A DNA stretch of 64,000 bases, taken from Rhizophagus irregularis. Lineage: Eukaryota > Glomeromycota > Glomeromycetes > Glomerales > Glomeraceae. The notes beneath the pieces are model-generated. The model was not told where the DNA came from and did no database searches. It saw only the letters and a list, made by a program, of their open reading frames with translations. Below, one piece after another: positions 1 to 10,877 of this stretch. The stretch spans positions 1 through 64,000 of the forward strand of contig NC_089458.1 in the NCBI RefSeq assembly GCF_026210795.1, read 5' to 3'. Made by a program: the position numbers and the translations under genes. Positions within the stretch are counted from its first letter, which is position 1, and each line of letters begins with the position of its first letter.

Positions 1-140
1 GGATTTCTTGGGTATTAACGAAATGATAATGTTACTAACTAATTCTCCTAACAATAGTTCATCTAACTTCATTTTCGGGTTGCAGGAAATCATTAGTGGA
101 TGAAGAAATAATGGATGGTTCCTTTCCTGAAGAAGTTTAA
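1..140 (+). CDS. 3' end of a spliced gene (partial)
   Basis: The window opens inside a gene. A GTATTA donor at 12 and a TTGCAG acceptor ending at 85, with a CTAAC motif between them, delimit a 74-nt intron. The following exon (86-140) reads K-S-L-V-D-E-E-I-M-D-G-S-F-P-E-E-V and stops with TAA at 138-140. A T-rich tail follows, as expected of a 3' UTR. The upstream part lies outside the window and too little protein is present to name a family. The splice signals and the stop support a real terminal exon. The frame of the first 11 nt is inferred. Confidence 0.45.
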
Positions 141-317
141 ATTTGTTTCATTTCGCTTCTAAGCATCAATTTTTTTTTCTCTCACTTTATTGATAAAGAT
201 TTCGCCCATGTTGCTATTTATTTTTAATTTTACGGTGTATTATGCAAAAAAAATAAATGCATTTAACTGGATATATAGCAATTAGTATGGTATAGTTTTT
301 TATGTATGCACTGTATG

Positions 318-1637
318 TAAGGATGAGTTCACAAATGATTTTCAAAATTTGCAATATTGCAAATTTTGAAGTAAAGCTTGAATTGCGGTTAGTAGTTCAC
401 AATTTTGCAATTCTAATTGGCTGCCTATAACTGTCAGTTATAAAAATGTCAGAACTATGAGTTCCAGAGTTTTCTTTTAATTTTTTTATATAAAAATGCC
501 AGAACTATGAGTTTCAGCATTTTCTTTTAATTTTTTTATATAAAAATACCAGAACTCATAGTTCTGGCATTTTCTTTTATTTTTTTATATAAAAATGCTG
601 GAACTATAAGTTCTGGCATTTTCTTTTAATTTTTTTTTATATAAAAAATGCGGGATCCAGATTCCGACACTTTTTTTGATTTTTTTCTTATATAAAAATG
701 CTAGAACTATAGTTCTGGCGTTTTCTTTTGATTTTTTATATAAAAATGCCAGAACTATGGTTGACATTTTCTTTAATTTTTTTACGTAAAAATGCTAACT
801 ATATAGTTCTGGCATTTTCTTTTGATTTTTTTATATAAAAACACTAGAACTATAGTTTTAGCATTTTTTTAATTTTTTTTATATAAAAACGTCAGAACTA
901 TGGTTCTGGCATTTTCTTTTAATTTTTTTTATATAAAAATGCTAGAACTATAGTTTCAACGTTTTTTTTAAATTTTTATATAAAAATGCCAGAACTATAG
1001 TTGCTGGCATTTTTTTTGACTTTTTTTTATTAAAATGCCAGAACATTGGTTCTGAAGTTTCAATTTTTATTTTTTTTTTATATAAAAATGCCAGAACTAT
1101 TGATTTCAGCGTTTTTTTTAATTTTTTATAAAAACGCCAAAACTATTATTTCTGGCATTTTTTTTTATTTTTTTATTAAAATTACCAAAACTATTAGTTC
1201 TGATATTTTTTTTGCGTTATTATAGGGAGAAAATGCCGTTTCTGGCAGTTTTTTCCAATTACTGATCCATCTTTTTTCTAAAAAATAAAATCATTTTTTT
1301 TTAAATTTTGTTAATGAAAAATGATTTTTTTTTATAATTAATAATAAAAGGAAATATATTTTTTATTAGTTAAATTAAAAAATTATATTTCATTAAAAAA
1401 AACATTAGTTTTTTTTGTGGACATTCCGCAAATCTGCAAATATTCCGCAATCCTGCAAATATTTTGCAATTGAATTGCGATACTTTGGATATTTGCAGAT
1501 TTGCAGAATATTTGTGGGATTGCAGATAATTGCAGATTTGTGGATCTGTCGAATTTTTAGATTTAAAAATCTGCAATGTTCTGCAATACTGTAAATCGCA
1601 ATTATTTTGCAATTATATATTTGCGGCACCATCCTTA
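318..1637. mobile_element. hAT-like non-autonomous element filled with palindromic satellite
   Basis: Both ends carry TAAGGATG as an inverted repeat, extended by an imperfect GCAAAT/TTGCAA-rich subterminal match. The flanks are ACTGTATG (310-317) and ACTATATG (1638-1645), an 8-bp target duplication with one mismatch, which is typical of hAT elements. No transposase is visible. The inside is about 800 bp of palindromic minisatellite followed by a segment rich in TTTGCAGAT/GCAAATAT repeats (1425-1625). The superfamily is inferred from the duplication length only. Confidence 0.6.
440..1230. repeat. About 15 tandem palindromic units of roughly 50 bp
   Basis: Each unit has the form AAAATGCCAGAACTATAGTT continuing into its own inverse (TTCTGGCATTTT), then a TTTTAATTTTTTTATAT spacer. 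Units vary from about 41 to 60 bp. Each can fold as a hairpin. The short reading frames across it are by-products of the repeat. Confidence 0.8.
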
Positions 1638-1645
1638 ACTATATG

Positions 1646-2383
1646 GTATGTATGGTTTTACATAGTATGGTTTTGAATACAAATGCATATATAATTGAGG
1701 AGATAAATTTTATTGGTTCTCATTTATATATTATTAAATTTTTTTTGTAATGAAGATTTATTTGGAAATTTATAAATAACTCATATTGACTAATTTTAGT
1801 ATTTATATTACATTAACCATGCAAAAACATTTCCAAAATTGACTGTTTTCTTTATTTTCTTTATCTATAAACTAATTAATATATTTCTAAATATAAATTA
1901 AAGAAATGCAAATGCGTAAATATATATTATTTGCTTTTCTTTTTCTTTAGCACTTGAATTACGTGTAAACACGCTTTTTCTTTTTCTTTACTATTTTTTT
2001 GATTATGCTCTAAAGTCAACCCATTTATTCTTTCAGATATTGAAATAATATCTGATGATGAAACAATATCTGAATAATTAAAACTTTAATTTAATAATAG
2101 AAAAAACAGTAATGAGTAAAATAACTGGGTATATAGTAAATCAGTATAATATGATTTATAAATTTAGTATGTATGATAAGACAAATTACCATACTAAGAT
2201 AATATTATACTATGCGACACAATAAATATCATATTAAAATATTTTATGTGATACAATGAAACACATGTAATAAACAATAACATCAGATATAACACAAAAA
2301 ATACTTTCTATTGTGGCTTATAATTACATGAAAAAATTTTTTTTTCTATTCGGCGAAAAATATTCCTATCCAAAATAATAAAA
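1646..2383. other. AT-rich spacer, no gene seen
   Basis: Only A/T-rich unique sequence with short imperfect repeats is visible. It is the presumed upstream region of the split gene that begins at 2384. No promoter motif stands out. Confidence 0.5.
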
Positions 2384-3045
2384 ATGAGTGAGAAAATAGA
2401 TCTTTCAGACATAGAAGAACTTGATATTAATTATATTGAGTTAGATCCTGTAAGTAAAATATATGAGGCTAAGTTTTTCAATTTAATAAATTAATTTTCT
2501 TTTGGCTTTCTTAAAGGAATATCAAGTTGAAAGTGATAGTAATACTATTGAAAGTGATAAAGATACTGATATAAGTGATGAAGAAGAAGATTCAATTGCA
2601 ATATTTTCAAGAAAGACACATGTACAAGAAGTTCATTATGCCACTATACCAATTGAATATCCAAAAACTTCAGAATATCCACAGTATATAATATTACAGG
2701 TTGGAAGAATCCAAGAGACTGTTTGAAAAATGTAAGTAATTATCATTTATTTATCTGCAGCTTTATTAATTCTATTAAAATTATTAAATATAATACAAAT
2801 AAATTTTTTTTCAGATTCAATATTCCTTAGGTGGAGGTGGTCAAAGTTCAATTAAGAACTGTCCATTCTTCTTTGGTAATATTAGCGTTAATAAAGAAGA
2901 AAGAAACTGTATGGGAATCGACCATGTGAATTTATCGATCAAATTATTAATATAAGCCGATAATGAAGTAGACTTTGATTCAGAATTTTGGCAAAAAATC
3001 AGTAAGAATAAACATGTTGAGACAAAAAAAATCAAAGACCTATAC
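2384..3045 (+). pseudogene. MULE-like (FLYWCH/WRKY-type) transposase-like gene, 5' part
   Basis: Exon 1 (2384-2449) starts at an ATG and encodes an acidic peptide (MSEKIDLSDIEELD...). A GTAAGT donor at 2450 and an AG at 2516 lead in frame into an exon rich in D/E/S (2517 onward). Around 2700 the frame slips by one base: the family-like peptide G-W-K-N-P-R-D-C-L-K-N continues in the -1 frame. A second intron (GTAAGT to TTTTCAG) precedes S-L-G-G-G-G-Q-S-S-I-K-N-C-P-F-F, followed by two further frame breaks before E-V-D-F-D-S-E-F-W-Q-K-I. The exon stops at a GTATGT donor at 3046, and the next intron has received the 14-kb insertion at 3056. The gene resumes at 17388. It is a decayed member of a family I associate with Glomeromycotina, with a C/H-rich DNA-binding region before a DDE-like core. 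The family name is tentative. Confidence 0.6.
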
Positions 3046-3055
3046 GTATGTATAA

Positions 3056-3960
3056 CACTGGTCAAAATCTATACTATCGGGTATATATTGGACACCTATA
3101 TATCGGTAATAAATTGGATATATATCGGGCAGTTACATATATCGGGTACACATCGGGTAGGACCCCGAGCAATATATGTATAGGTAACAATATTGTTTGC
3201 TTAGTCACATACTATTTTAGCCACAGTTAGAGGTTAGGGAGCTTACACGTATTATGTAATTATTATAGGGGGGAGGGGGTAGTTAAAATTTTACGTTACA
3301 CTTATTTAAATCATATGATTTATAAATATTATAATTTGATTGGTTATAAAATCTAACAGGGGGGGGGGTAAGGTTTATAATAAAATGAATATTACGTGAT
3401 ATGTGTAACTCCCCTTAGATTTGCGTAAAATTAATGATATTTTTTGCCAATGTCATATTTTTCATTTGCTTATTTTCACAGAATTTTTGAAAAGTCATAT
3501 ATTACAATTGCTTATTTTTTGAGTAAATTTGGTATTATTTAATAATGCATTATATAACATTTAACTATATAAGCGATGGTATTATACTAATAAGATGAAA
3601 AAAATTTTAAGACGGATATTTTAGCTAAGATAATATTACTATTGAAAAAAGTGAAATTGTAAATCATAAATGCGAGAAAATTTAATCAAATAATTTTTGT
3701 AAAATATAATATTATAAAGTCATATGGTTAGATTGCTTATTTTTGGGCAATTTGTGAAGTCACATGTTGAGTTTGCTTATTTATCTTAATAAAAACCTTG
3801 CATAGAACTATTATAAAAATTTTGACCATTCTTGTTACCTATATATATATTGCTCGGAGTCCTCATCGGGTACCCAATATATCACCGATACACACTGGTC
3901 AAAATCTATGCTATCGGTTATATATCGGGCATCTATATATCGGTGAAAAGTGAAATGTTT
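3056..3960. repeat. Left subterminal inverted and direct repeats
   Basis: Sequence from 3056-3192 (ATATCGGG repeats ending in CCGAGCAATATAT) recurs inverted at 3836-3892. It is followed by another copy of the terminus at 3893-3945. In between is unique AT-rich DNA with two G runs (about 3271-3285 and 3360-3370). This looks like a small terminal-repeat unit nested at the end of the larger element. Confidence 0.55.
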
Positions 3961-4199
3961 CAGCATAGTATGTCATATATATAACCTACAGTACAGTATA
4001 GGTATGCCCCGAAATCCATCAGAAAATTGGGATTGAATCCGTTCAATCTGATAATTTTTTTATTATTATACCGAATTTTTTTTTTCAGATTTTAATTCAA
4101 GCCATAATATATTCATTAGTTTATAGTTTATTATATAGTAATATGAAATTATTTATTAATTTGAACCAAAATAAAATTATTATGTTTGTTTAAAGTAAA

Positions 4200-5080
4200 C
4201 CCACCCCACACACTACTCATATCCCAATAAAAAAGAAACATTAGTATGTTTTTTCAAAGTAAATTCTGAAACTCCCTACACATTTACCCAATATCCCAAA
4301 TAATCCAGAAAGCCGAAATCTACAAAAAGAATAAAAAAGAAACATTAGGACGTTTCTTCAAAGTAAATTCCAAAAGAACCCACCCTCACATACTTACCCA
4401 ATATCCTAAATAATCCAAGAATCCGAAATCTACAATTGTAAAGAATAAAAAAAGAAACGTTAGTACGTTTCTTCAAAGTAAATTCTGAAAAAACCCACCC
4501 CACACACTTACAAAGAACCCGAAGACAAAATCTACAAAAAAAATAAAAAAAGAAACGTTAGTACGTTTCTTCAAAGTAAATTCTGAAAAAACTCACCCCA
4601 CACACTTACAAAGAACCCGGGAAGACAAAATCTACAAAAAAAGAATAAAAAGAAACGTTAATATGTTTCTTCAAAGTAAATTCTAAAAGAACTCCCACAC
4701 ATTTACCCAATATCCCAAATAATCCAGGAAGCCGAAATCTACAATAAAGAATAAAAAAGGAAACGTTAAGACGTTTCTTCAAAGTAAATTCTGAAAAAAC
4801 CCACCTCCACACACTTATAAAGAATCTGGAAAGACGAAATCTACAAAAAATAATAAAAAAAAAAACGTTAGTACGTTTCTTCAAAGTAAATTCCAAAAGA
4901 ACCCACCCCCACACACTTACAAAGAACCCGGAAGACAAAATCTACAAAAAAGAATAAAAAAAGAAACGTTAAGACGTTTCTTCAAAGTAAATTCCAAAAA
5001 AACCCACCCCCACATACTTACTCAATATCCCAAATAATCCAAGAAGCCGAAGTCTACAAAAAAGAATAAAGAGAAACGTT
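4200..5080 (-). repeat. Tandem splice-signal array on the minus strand
   Basis: About eight units of 100-110 bp. Read on the minus strand each contains GAAACGTACTAACGTTTC (branch motif TACTAAC centred in a palindrome), a T-rich tract, TTTTGTAG, a 20-35-nt pseudo-exon (ATTTTGTCTTCCGGGTTCTT type or a GGCTTCCTGGATTATTTGGG type) and a GTAAGTGTGTGG donor. The 110-aa frame reading through 4606-4938 is a by-product of the repeat. The array lies in the left subterminal part of the 3056-17286 element and is partly present again at 40452-40700. Confidence 0.75.
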
Positions 5081-5459
5081 AGAAAAATAAATAAATAAAT
5101 AAAAACAAAAAAGAAACGAAATTCCCTCCTCCTAACTTACCTTCAAGCCAAAATCCAGTTCCAGGAAGGTGTTCCCTTAGAAAAACGAACGTCCTAAGCC
5201 GTTTAAGCCGAATTCCGAAGGGGAAGACCGAAGGAGAATAAAAAATATTTTTTTTTTAAAAAAAAAATAAAAAAAATAGGATTTGACCAGATTATCTGAT
5301 CAATCCGGTCAATCCAGTCATCTGTGTAATATCCGATCTAGGATTGCTTGCCAAAACTAGGGTTTCGCAAAATCACCTAAAGTTTCGGTTAGGATCCAAT
5401 CATTTATTGATCGTTGATAATCTAATAAAAATCAATACTTAAAAAAAAAAATATTTCAT

Positions 5460-6015
5460 TTTTTATTTTTTTTTTATAGGTCGGACTCCTATTTTTTGTA
5501 GAATGCCGGACCTTGAAGACCAGGACGAACCGTCGAACCAATAAAGGTAATGTGGGAGAAGGAGACCGGGGTTATGTGTTTTACTGTAATTAAGAAACGT
5601 TTTTAACGTTTCTTTCTTTTTTTTTATAGAACTAGGACGCCAGATTCTTGGAAACGAACCTGGACTTGGAATGTATGTAAGGAAAGAGGAAGGGTTAATA
5701 TTAAAGAAACGTTTTTAACGTTTCTTTCTTAATTTTTTTTATAGAACTAGGACGCTGGACTCTTGGAAGCGAACCCGGACTTGGATAATGTAAGGAATAG
5801 GAAGAGGGGGAAATTTTTTTTTAATATTATGTAAAGAAATGTACTTACATTTCTTTCTTTATTTTTTTGTAGTAACAGGTGACGCCGGACTTTGAAAATG
5901 AATTCAGACTTTGATAATGTTAGGAATAGGGGAGGGGAATTGGTTTTTTGAATATTAAAGAAACGTACTAATGTTTCTTTCTTTGTTTTTTTGTAGGACT
6001 AGGACGCCGGACTCT
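5460..6015 (+). repeat. Tandem splice-signal array on the plus strand
   Basis: Four to five units. A palindrome of the AAACGTTTTTAACGTTT type is followed by T-rich sequence, TATAG or TGTAG, a pseudo-exon of about 45 nt (AACTAGGACGCCGGACTCTT type, containing GAACCTGGACTTGGA) and a GTAAGGAA or GTATGTAAGG donor. The array is broken at 6021 by the nested transposon, and its continuation is at 15549. The same array is continuous in the second copy around 41160-41740. Confidence 0.7.
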
Positions 6016-6429
6016 TAGAAACATCAGGAAGTTACGAAAAAAATGTACATTACATATACATTTATGCAAATCATGTACATTGCAATATTCATTCTTTTTA
6101 ATGTACAAGTAATATTTAACATTAATGAACATCATCAATGAAATTTTTATCATGATGTGCAGCATTTAATAATAAATATTCAATGTATATATCTTTGCTA
6201 TAATAAAAATATAATTACTAACTAGTAAATTTCAGTTAGTATTGATCGGTATCATGTGATCAGTTTGCCAATCGATCTTTTTTTTGATAAAAAAAAGTCT
6301 AATAAAAAACTTTAAACTTTTTTTTTCCCTTTCTTTCACTTCCCTTCGTCCCCTTGTCCTTTCGTCCTTCTCCTATATCCTTCCCTTTCCTTTCGTCCTT
6401 CACTTCCCTTTCGTTCTCTTCCTTTTCTC

Positions 6430-7660
6430 ACACCTGTAAGTTTCGTTACTTTTTTTTTAATTTATTTTTTTTTTTATTTTTTTTTTTAATTTTATCTTTT
6501 TTTTCGTTTCTTTTCATTATTTTATTTTTTGTAAGACGTTTACTAGGGGGACGCCGGCTTGAATACTATGAAACCAGACTTTAAGGTAGTAAGAAACTGA
6601 AAAGGGGAAGATTTTTTGTTATTTTTAATTTAAGAAATGAACTAACGTTTCTCTTTATTATTTTATTTTTTGTAGAACGTTTACTAGGGGGACGCTGGTT
6701 TGAATACTACGAAACCGGACTTTAAGGTAGTAAGAAACTGGAAAGTGGAAGATTTTTTGTTATTTTTAATTTAAGAAACGATCTAACGTTTCTTTTTCAT
6801 TGTTTTTTTTTGTAGGACGCCAGCTTGTTCACGAAACCAGACTTTAAGGTAAAAGACTGGAAAAGGGGGATGGTGGAAGGGGATTTCGCAAAGAGGAACC
6901 AAGATTCGTAAGAATCTTGGTTTTTTTTTATTTTTTTTATTATTATGAAACGGTTTACTAACCGTTCCTTTCTTTTTTTTATAGGTTCGGTATCTCGGGA
7001 GGGCTTCCGAAGAATGGAAAATGGAGAACTAAGATTCGTAAATATTATATTATGAACCTTAGATTTATTTCTTTAATACTATGGACGGTTCTAACCGTTC
7101 TTTTTATTTTATTTTTTATAGGTTCTGTCGGGTGGTCTTTCGAAGAACGGAAAACGGAGAACTAAGGTTCGTAAGTATTATATTACGAACCTTAGATTTA
7201 TTTTTTTTAATACTATGAACGATTCTAACCGTTCTTTTTATTTTATTTTTTATAGGTTCCGTCGGGTGGTCTTCCGAAGAACGGAAAACAAAAAACTAAA
7301 GTTCGTAAGTATTATATTACGAACCTTAGATTTATTTTTTTTAATACTATGAACGGTTCTAACTGTTCTTTTTATTTTATTTTTTATAGGTTCCGTCGGG
7401 TGGTCTTCTGAAGAACGGAAAATGGAGAACTAAGGTTTGTAAGTATTATATTACGAACCTTAGATTTATTTTTTTTTAATACTATGAATGGTTCTAACCG
7501 TTCTTTTTATTTTATTTTTAGGTTTTGGGTTTCTCGGGTGTCTTCTGAAAAATGGAAAAAACCAAAATTCGTAAGTACGAATCTTTGGTTTATTTTTATT
7601 TATTTTATTATTATGAACGGTTTCTAACCGTTCTTTTCTTTGATTTTTAGGTTTTCTTTA
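6430..7660 (+). repeat. Splice-signal array, left end of nested transposon
   Basis: About ten units; the best conserved repeat at exactly 134 bp (GTAAGT donors at 7171, 7305, 7439). Each has GAACGGTTCTAACCGTTC (CTAAC within a palindrome), a T tract, TTTTTTATAG, a pseudo-exon of about 49 nt (TTCCGTCGGGTGGTCTTCCG type), then AAGGTTCGTAAGTATTATAT opening a palindrome around the donor. Units at 6430-6880 have a different pseudo-exon (GGACGCCGGCTTGAATACTA type). No long frame is kept, so the units do not appear to encode a conserved peptide. Confidence 0.8.
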
Positions 7661-8065
7661 CTGGGCAAGCTAATTTTTTTAAGATGTCATAAAAATGCTC
7701 TTAAAACGTATTTTAGCTTCTCGAAATGCTTTAAAATCATTGTTAAAAGCGAGATATCTTTAGAATACTAGAAAAGGTTTTTACAATTTAACTTTAAAAA
7801 TACTATTAAATGCAAATAAAGATATCTATTTACAAAATATTGCTAAATGCTTTTAATATGCTATTAATAACTATTTAATAATTATGTATTATATTATCAT
7901 TATAATGTTGTTAGAAGCTTTCAAAGCAAATACTATTACAATACATTTAATACGTTACCTAAAGCTATGAATTTATATAATCTAATCTATCCCACTAAAT
8001 ATTGTTAATAATATTAGCATACTACTAATTAAAGCTATCAAGTTTATATTATCTAATCTATCCCA
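7661..8065. other. AT-rich spacer downstream of the accessory gene
   Basis: This stretch holds only AT-rich sequence with a duplicated segment: CTAATCTATCCCA followed by TTAAATATTGTTAATAATAT occurs near 7983 and again near 8054. It is probably the 3' flank of the minus-strand accessory gene, since the duplicate overlaps its last codons. Confidence 0.5.
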
Positions 8066-10071
8066 TTAAATATTGTTAATAATATTGGCATAAAGACGTG
8101 ATTTTAATACTAAATCTTTAGTAATATAGTCTAATGATTTTACCTTATGTAAGGTTGCTTCATGATCACTATTGCCATTCAACTTTTCACCAATATGATG
8201 GCTTAACGCTCTGCACAAGAATGATTTTAAAATATTTAATGCATCAACATCATCTTTCATTGTCGGTGTGTAAATCATGTATGTATTAAAAATATCACGT
8301 GTAAAATCATCTGAAACATAATCTATGATTATTGATTTCGTGAATGTATTAATTCTACCAATGTTTCTATTGATAAAAAAGTTATGGTTAATTTTATAAC
8401 AATAATAAACCAGTCAATATTATAAAAATTAATGCTTACTTTTCTTTTTTATAACGCTCAATTACATTATCAGCATGTTGTGACAAATCGTTATTTAAAT
8501 TACAACGATATGCTTGAAAAAATTTTTTTGCTTTACTTCTTGCTACATTTATATCAGATTCATCTGCAAATGTTGGTTTTTCTGGCCACATTGCATTAAT
8601 TATTAATTCAAGAGCTGTATCAGAAAGGTTTCGCATTTTCATAAACAGTGGTTTAGTAAATTCCATTACAGTAGTAATTACATGGTTCTGATCCTAAAAT
8701 ATAAAAAATGAATGTGAGATAACTGAAGCAATATATTTAATATATAATAAGAATACATTAATTATTATCAAAAAAAAAATCAAATTTACCCGATATTTTC
8801 GTGTTTGAGGTGCAGATGATAAATAAGATGAGGATGATGACAATATAAAATCTGCACGATTATCAAAAAATGATTTGACACGTTTTTCAACTTCACGATT
8901 GACTGCAGTTCGTATCATAACCTCTAAATTTTCTGGTTGCAAAATATTTGCAATTGCTGAAGATATTTCATGTGAATTTATATCTTCTGAAGATATTGCC
9001 GAATTCCGAGATACAGGTTCTTTTGAAAAATGGTGCTTCGTCACAGATGTGGTTGGTCTATTTTGCACATCATCATTATTTAAGTCTTCATCATCATCCA
9101 ATTTCCAATTGTCCCAATCATTAAACAAAATAGATGATGTGACGGAACTCTTGCTTTTTCTGGAACTGCTAATAAAAGTACTATCACTTAAAGGTTCAAT
9201 AATATCATCCAAGTCTAACCTTTGGTATTTTCGACCTAAAAATATATGCAGATTTAATTGTGGTTATATTTTATTGCATTATTAAACGTGGATATATTTA
9301 CCATGTTCTTGACGTTGCTCTTGTAGTCGCTCTATACCAGCTTTATTTTTGTCCCAACCTGTAATTTTTTCATACATTCAGTATATTAATATTAATGAGG
9401 TAATATTTTTAAAGATTAATAAAAATAAACTTGCCTTTTTGATTAAAAGCCGTTTTCTTTGGATGTTGAGATTGATGCACTTCAAATTCACTTAATTCAC
9501 TTAATGAGTCACTGAAATCTTTATCATCGATATAAACTGTTACAGGAGTCTTCTCAGGACTTGAAGTTGTGGCAGGAGTTTTTTCACAACTTGAAGGTTT
9601 AGTTGAAGTTGATATAGGAGTTTTGGTTGAGGTTGTGGTGGGAGTTTTCTCACGACTTGCAGGAGTTTTCTCATGACTAGTTGAAGTTGTGGTAGGGGTT
9701 TTTTCACGACTTGATGTTGTGAGAGGAGTTTTTTCATGACTTGATGTTATGGGAGGGGTTTTTTAAATGACTTGATGTTATGGGAGGGGTTTTTCACGAC
9801 TTGATGTTGTGGGAGGAGGTTTTCTTATTACTGGATTTATTAGGTTCATCAACTGTAGAACCTACGGTAACATTTGTTATTACAATGAGTACGTTTTTTT
9901 TAAGTTTTATTTTTATGAATAAAATAATAGTATTGGTATTTTATTTTATTTTATAAAAGCAGTTTTATAAAAAAATATTATTTAATTGATCAAATTAGTA
10001 TTACCTTTCCCTCCTTTTCCTCTTTTATTATTAGATTGTAACGTTGAGGATTTTTTTTTCCTGGGGGGCAT
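8066..10071 (-). CDS. Accessory protein gene of the nested transposon (frameshifted in a repeat)
   Basis: A six-exon model fits the minus strand: 10071-10005 (start MPPRKKKSS), 9861-9435, 9358-9302, 9235-8790, 8693-8440 and 8366-8066 (stop). Introns are GT-AG except intron 2, which starts GCAAGT (GC-AG). Exon 2 encodes a Thr/Ser/Pro repeat of the form EKTPTTTSSR, about eight units of 30 bp. It has two single-base losses in A runs, so the exon total is one base out of phase; everything downstream is open. Later exons give an acidic segment (KLDDDEDLNNDD), a region resembling a helical pairing domain (REVEKRVKSFFDNRADFILS) and a basic-acidic C-terminus with no recognised domain. It may act as the second, DNA-binding or TNPA-like protein of the element, but this is inferred from position and its divergent arrangement with the transposase. 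The frameshifts could be real decay or homopolymer errors. Confidence 0.6.
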
Positions 10072-10877
10072 ATTTGAATTTGATTCGCAAGATAAGAAAA
10101 TATAAAATATAGTACTAAATTATTTGATTCAAATATGTATTATATTAAAAAAAAAATCAAAAACCACTACATTAAAAAAACTCCCGCAGCGATTTAAAAT
10201 CTGCAGAGTTTTCATCATTATAAAATTAAGTTAATTATTTGACATTTACGGTTAGATCCTATGTCATGCAATACTTAATTTGAATTTTGACCTACCTATA
10301 CATAGTTAAAATTAAAATTCGTTTCTTTTTCAGACTTTTTATTACGCAGTGTTTTCGTCATTATAAAAATATAGTCATGTAAATCTTTATTCGACATTTA
10401 TGGTTAGATCCTATGCTATATAAAGCATCAGTGAATTATTTTCGATTTTATCGCATGATATAGAGTACCGTTCCTACATAATTTTATTAAAATCTATCTT
10501 TTATTGGTCAACTTTCATATGTAATAATTTTTTAATTTAGCGTAATCTATATATTTTTTGATGTGGATTTTCAATTTGATTTTTTTGATTATGCTTCGTC
10601 ACATTATTTTTATACAAAAAATCGCAAGTGATCAACAAAATGATCAGCATTGTGATGCTATACAGTATACTGCATTTTAACCTACCTAAATATAGTTAAA
10701 ATTAAAATTTTGTTTCTTTTTCAGACTTTTTATTACGTAGTGTTTTCATCATTATAAAAATATTGTTATTATTTGACATTTACGGTTAGACTTTATGTCA
10801 TACAATACTTTCTAACCTATACATAGTTAAAGTTTCTTTTTTTTTTCACAGTTTTTTTTTTAACTCAACTGAATAGA
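10072..10877. promoter_or_regulatory. Shared divergent promoter region with direct repeats
   Basis: The 806 bp between the two divergent starts hold diverged direct repeats. A GACATTTACGGTTAGATCCT box occurs near 10242, 10399 and 10778. A block with ACCTATACATAGTTAAAATT followed by TTTCTTTTTCAGACTTTTTA and GTGTTTTC.TCATTATAAAAAT occurs near 10200, 10300, 10690 and 10810. Such repeats upstream of both genes suit binding sites for an element-encoded protein or repeated promoter units. Function is inferred. Confidence 0.5.

Noticed and set aside
440-1230. Regularly spaced repeats resembling a CRISPR array
   Set aside because: Units are variable-length palindromes with poly-T spacers that are themselves repeated; no unique spacers and no cas genes. 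The context is eukaryotic.
4606-4938. 110-aa minus-strand frame
   Set aside because: It runs through the tandem splice-signal array and repeats the same short peptide with shifts; not a gene.
6354-6584. 76-aa Ser/Phe-rich frame
   Set aside because: Pyrimidine-rich DNA at the start of a splice-signal array; no domain and no conserved copy.
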